A DNA stretch of 64,000 nt, taken from Iphinoe sp. HA4291-MV1. GTDB taxonomy: Bacteria > Cyanobacteriota > Cyanobacteriia > Cyanobacteriales > Nostocaceae. Each line of letters begins with the position of its first letter. Within the stretch, counting starts at the first letter, position 1. The notes under the pieces are model-generated. The model was given only the letters and a program-made list of their open reading frames with translations, was not told where the DNA came from and did not search any database. This document shows, piece after piece, positions 61,791 through 64,000 of the stretch. The stretch is taken from positions 62,001 to 126,000 of the forward strand of contig JAHHHH010000009.1 in assembly GCA_019359415.1 (NCBI GenBank). Direction: 5' to 3'. Position numbers and translations under genes: made by a program.

Positions 61791-62177
61791 ATGGTGTTGT
61801 CGGTTAGTGAGCGGACATTTCCTCAAGAAGTTTTAGAATCTCCAATTCCTGTTTTAGTAAATTTTGAAGCACCTTGGTGTGGTTTGTGTCGGATTATTCA
61901 CCCCTTGTTGTTACAATTTAAAGCTCAATGCGGCGACCAAATTAAGTTAGTGGCAGTGAACGCTGATGACAATTTTAAACTGGCTACAAAGTATAGGCTC
62001 AAGTCACTGCCAACTTTACTGTTGATCGAAAATGGCATAGTCCGCCAGCGCTTGGAAGGTTTTCGTGGACGAGAAGATTTACTCTTGGCTTTGGAAGAAA
62101 TTAAAGTCTGTTATACCAACCGCCCTAGAACTTACAATAGACCAAAAACAGCGGATTTAGGTTGTCGTTCTGCGTGA
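61791..62177 (+). CDS. Thioredoxin family protein with CGLC active site
   Basis: 128 aa. The thioredoxin fold is clear: VLVNFEAPWCGLCRIIHPLL with Cys30 and Cys33, then KLVAVNADDNFKLATKYRLK, the cis-Pro loop SLPTLLLIENG and a C-terminal helix. The active site is WCGLC instead of the classical WCGPC, which should alter redox potential. A basic tail (RPRTYNRPKTADLGCRSA) extends past the usual end. A strong terminator follows 40 bp downstream, separating it from ndhF. Confidence 0.92.
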   Translation: MVLSVSERTFPQEVLESPIPVLVNFEAPWCGLCRIIHPLLLQFKAQCGDQIKLVAVNADDNFKLATKYRLKSLPTLLLIENGIVRQRLEGFRGREDLLLALEEIKVCYTNRPRTYNRPKTADLGCRSA

Positions 62178-62217
62178 AGAGTCATGACTAATGACTAAAT
62201 CTAAAACCAAGCTTAAT

Positions 62218-62252
62218 TACCCCACCTGATAACCACCAGGTGGGGTATTTTA
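62218..62252 (+). terminator. Rho-independent terminator after the thioredoxin gene
   Basis: TACCCCACCTG (62218-62228) and CAGGTGGGGTA (62237-62247) form a perfect 11-bp GC-rich stem with 8-nt loop, followed by TTTTAT. Confidence 0.9.
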
Positions 62253-62326
62253 TCCTAAAGGGTGTGTGTCACAATTATTAACAGTTCCGACAAATTAGTC
62301 AAGAATTCTAAAAGTAGGCGTCAGTG

Positions 62327-64000
62327 ATGGAAGTAATCTATCAGTATGCCTGGCTGATTCCGGTATTACCTCTTCTTGGGGCAATGCTGGTCGGTCTAGG
62401 GTTAATCTCGTTGAATCAGGTGACGAACAGCCTGCGGCAGCCCAATGCGGCATTTATTATCTCCTTGATGGGAATCGCGATGGGGCTGTCGTTTGCTTTG
62501 CTGTGGAGTCAAATTCAAGGACACGCCCCTTACACGCGTACCTTGGAATGGGCAGCGGCAGGCAACTTTCACCTGAGCATGGGCTACACTATTGACCACC
62601 TAACAGCCCTCATGCTAGTGATTGTCACAACTGTAGCCTTCTTAGTCATGGTTTATACGGATGGCTACATGGCTCATGACCCAGGCTATGTCCGGTTTTA
62701 CGCCTATCTCAGCTTGTTTGGCTCCTCTATGTTGGGTTTAGTGGTCAGCACCAACCTAGTACAGGTTTATGTCTTCTGGGAGCTGGTCGGGATGTGTTCG
62801 TACTTGCTGGTCGGCTTCTGGTACGATCGCAAGGCAGCAGCAGATGCCTCTCAAAAAGCATTTGTCACCAACCGTGTAGGTGACTTTGGATTGTTATTGG
62901 GCATTCTAGGGCTTTTCTGGGCAACAGGAAGCTTTGATTTTGATGTGATAGGCGATCGCTTAGCACAACTTGTACAAACAGGTTCCTTGAGCAATTTGCT
63001 TGCCATCCTGTTTGCAATTCTCGTGTTCTTAGGTCCGGTTGCTAAATCCGCCCAATTCCCCCTGCAAGTCTGGCTACCAGATGCGATGGAAGGTCCCACC
63101 CCCATCTCCGCCCTCATCCACGCAGCGACGATGGTGGCAGCGGGAGTTTTCCTGATTGCTCGAATGTACCCAGTTTTTGAACACGTCCCAGCAGCAATGA
63201 ACGTGATTGCCTTCACTGGGGCATTTACAGCATTTTTGGGTGCAACAATTGCCATTACTCAAAACGACATCAAAAAGGGCTTAGCTTACTCCACCATTTC
63301 CCAACTTGGTTACATGGTGATGGCAATGGGAGTCGGCGCATACTCCGCAGGACTTTTCCACCTGATGACTCACGCCTACTTTAAGGCGATGCTCTTCCTC
63401 GGTTCGGGTTCTGTGATTCATGGCATGGAAGCAGTTGTCGGTCACAACCCTGATTTGGCACAGGATATGCGATTGATGGGTGGACTGCGGAAGTATATGC
63501 CAGTGACAGCAATTACCTTTTTGATTGGTTGCTTGGCAATTTCTGGTATTCCACCTTTTGCTGGTTTCTGGTCAAAAGATGAAATTCTTGGTGCGACGTT
63601 TAATGCAAACCCAGCTCTGTGGGTAGTTGGTTGGCTAACTGCTGGAATGACCGCTTTCTATATGTTCCGGATGTATTTCACGACCTTTGAAGGTCAATTC
63701 CGGGGTAATCAAAGTAGAATGTGGCAAAAACTCAAGTCTCCAGCAGGAATGGCAATTGTCGCGGGTTTTGATACTGCCCCTGCTTTTGGTCCTGGTGCAA
63801 TGACAAAGGGAGAACTTGAGGCAACTGAGGAACATCACCATGATGACCATAGTCACAGTCACGGTCACAGTGAATATCCTCACGAGTCACCTTGGACAAT
63901 GACCTTGCCATTAGCGCTTCTGGCAATTCCTTCAGTACTCATCGGCTTGCTTGGAACTCCTTTTGCCAACTACTTTGAGGAGTTTATCTTCTCACCCAAT
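62327..64000 (+). CDS. ndhF: NAD(P)H-quinone oxidoreductase subunit 5 (NdhF1), 5' part
   Basis: Large antiporter-like subunit of thylakoid NDH-1, taking part in cyclic and respiratory electron flow and proton pumping. The frame is open from ATG 62327 to the window end (558 codons). Seen: [60 protein letters not shown] and [20 protein letters not shown], all NdhF/NuoL core. The type (NdhF1 rather than CO2-uptake NdhF3/F4) is inferred. Near the end lies a His-rich loop ([17 protein letters not shown]) before [12 protein letters not shown]. The 3' end is outside the window. Confidence 0.96.
   Translation, partial: MEVIYQYAWLIPVLPLLGAMLVGLGLISLNQVTNSLRQPNAAFIISLMGIAMGLSFALLWSQIQGHAPYTRTLEWAAAGNFHLSMGYTIDHLTALMLVIVTTVAFLVMVYTDGYMAHDPGYVRFYAYLSLFGSSMLGLVVSTNLVQVYVFWELVGMCSYLLVGFWYDRKAAADASQKAFVTNRVGDFGLLLGILGLFWATGSFDFDVIGDRLAQLVQTGSLSNLLAILFAILVFLGPVAKSAQFPLQVWLPDAMEGPTPISALIHAATMVAAGVFLIARMYPVFEHVPAAMNVIAFTGAFTAFLGATIAITQNDIKKGLAYSTISQLGYMVMAMGVGAYSAGLFHLMTHAYFKAMLFLGSGSVIHGMEAVVGHNPDLAQDMRLMGGLRKYMPVTAITFLIGCLAISGIPPFAGFWSKDEILGATFNANPALWVVGWLTAGMTAFYMFRMYFTTFEGQFRGNQSRMWQKLKSPAGMAIVAGFDTAPAFGPGAMTKGELEATEEHHHDDHSHSHGHSEYPHESPWTMTLPLALLAIPSVLIGLLGTPFANYFEEFIFSPN

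Overview
The window looks like chromosomal DNA of a filamentous, probably heterocyst-forming cyanobacterium (Nostocales; Scytonema, Tolypothrix or Brasilonema-like). The evidence is photosystem II CP43 (psbC) at the left edge, NDH-1 subunit NdhF at the right edge, the myxoxanthophyll genes cruF/cruG, many HIP1 octamers (GCGATCGC), heptanucleotide tandem repeats, and abundant dispersed palindromic repeats. No tRNA, rRNA, CRISPR array or intact insertion sequence was seen.

Layout. 1-5.2 kb: the 3' end of psbC with its terminator, a small unknown gene, a methyltransferase, a GNAT/cupin/phosphatase-like trio, and RNase HI with a cyanobacterial C-terminal extension. 5.4-9.6 kb: cruG-cruF (carotenoid glycoside synthesis), a small membrane protein, ribosomal proteins L27 and L21, and a Cys-rich miniprotein. 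9.7-19.4 kb: a decayed kinase fragment, a ClC channel, gyrA overlapping lnt, then a membrane-fusion protein and a MacB/FtsX-like permease without an adjacent ATPase.

19.6-29.3 kb: eight minus-strand genes whose order and features match a type IV secretion (virB2-3-4-5-6-8-8-10) operon. No relaxase, coupling protein or VirB11 is present. 30.2-37.3 kb: a Tat-exported set, PhoX phosphatase, PhoD phosphatase and a GMC oxidoreductase, plus two Uma2 nuclease-like genes. 38.1-41.5 kb: hflX, which lacks a canonical start codon, an Rpn-type nuclease with a repeat inserted at its catalytic site, and a LapA-like protein.

41.6-47.3 kb: a candidate immune or signalling module, a TIR protein translationally coupled to an nSTAND-WD40 ATPase, with a SLATT/DUF4231 membrane protein upstream. 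47.3-57.7 kb: polA, a DUF4114 PEP-CTERM-like protein, a degraded HAD hydrolase, an ArgS-like protein without catalytic core, an NtcA-type regulator, and a Ser/Thr kinase followed by a PstS-like protein and its decayed duplicate. 58-64 kb: a RbcR/NdhR-type LysR regulator, a doubtful ORF, a Z-ISO/NnrU-like membrane protein, a thioredoxin and the 5' part of ndhF.

A recurring theme is short palindromic repeats inside coding sequence (lnt, the Rpn nuclease, WD40 blade junctions), alongside small non-autonomous repeat elements between genes. The most notable loci are the T4SS-like cluster, the TIR/nSTAND-WD40 module, and the repeats that have become protein sequence.
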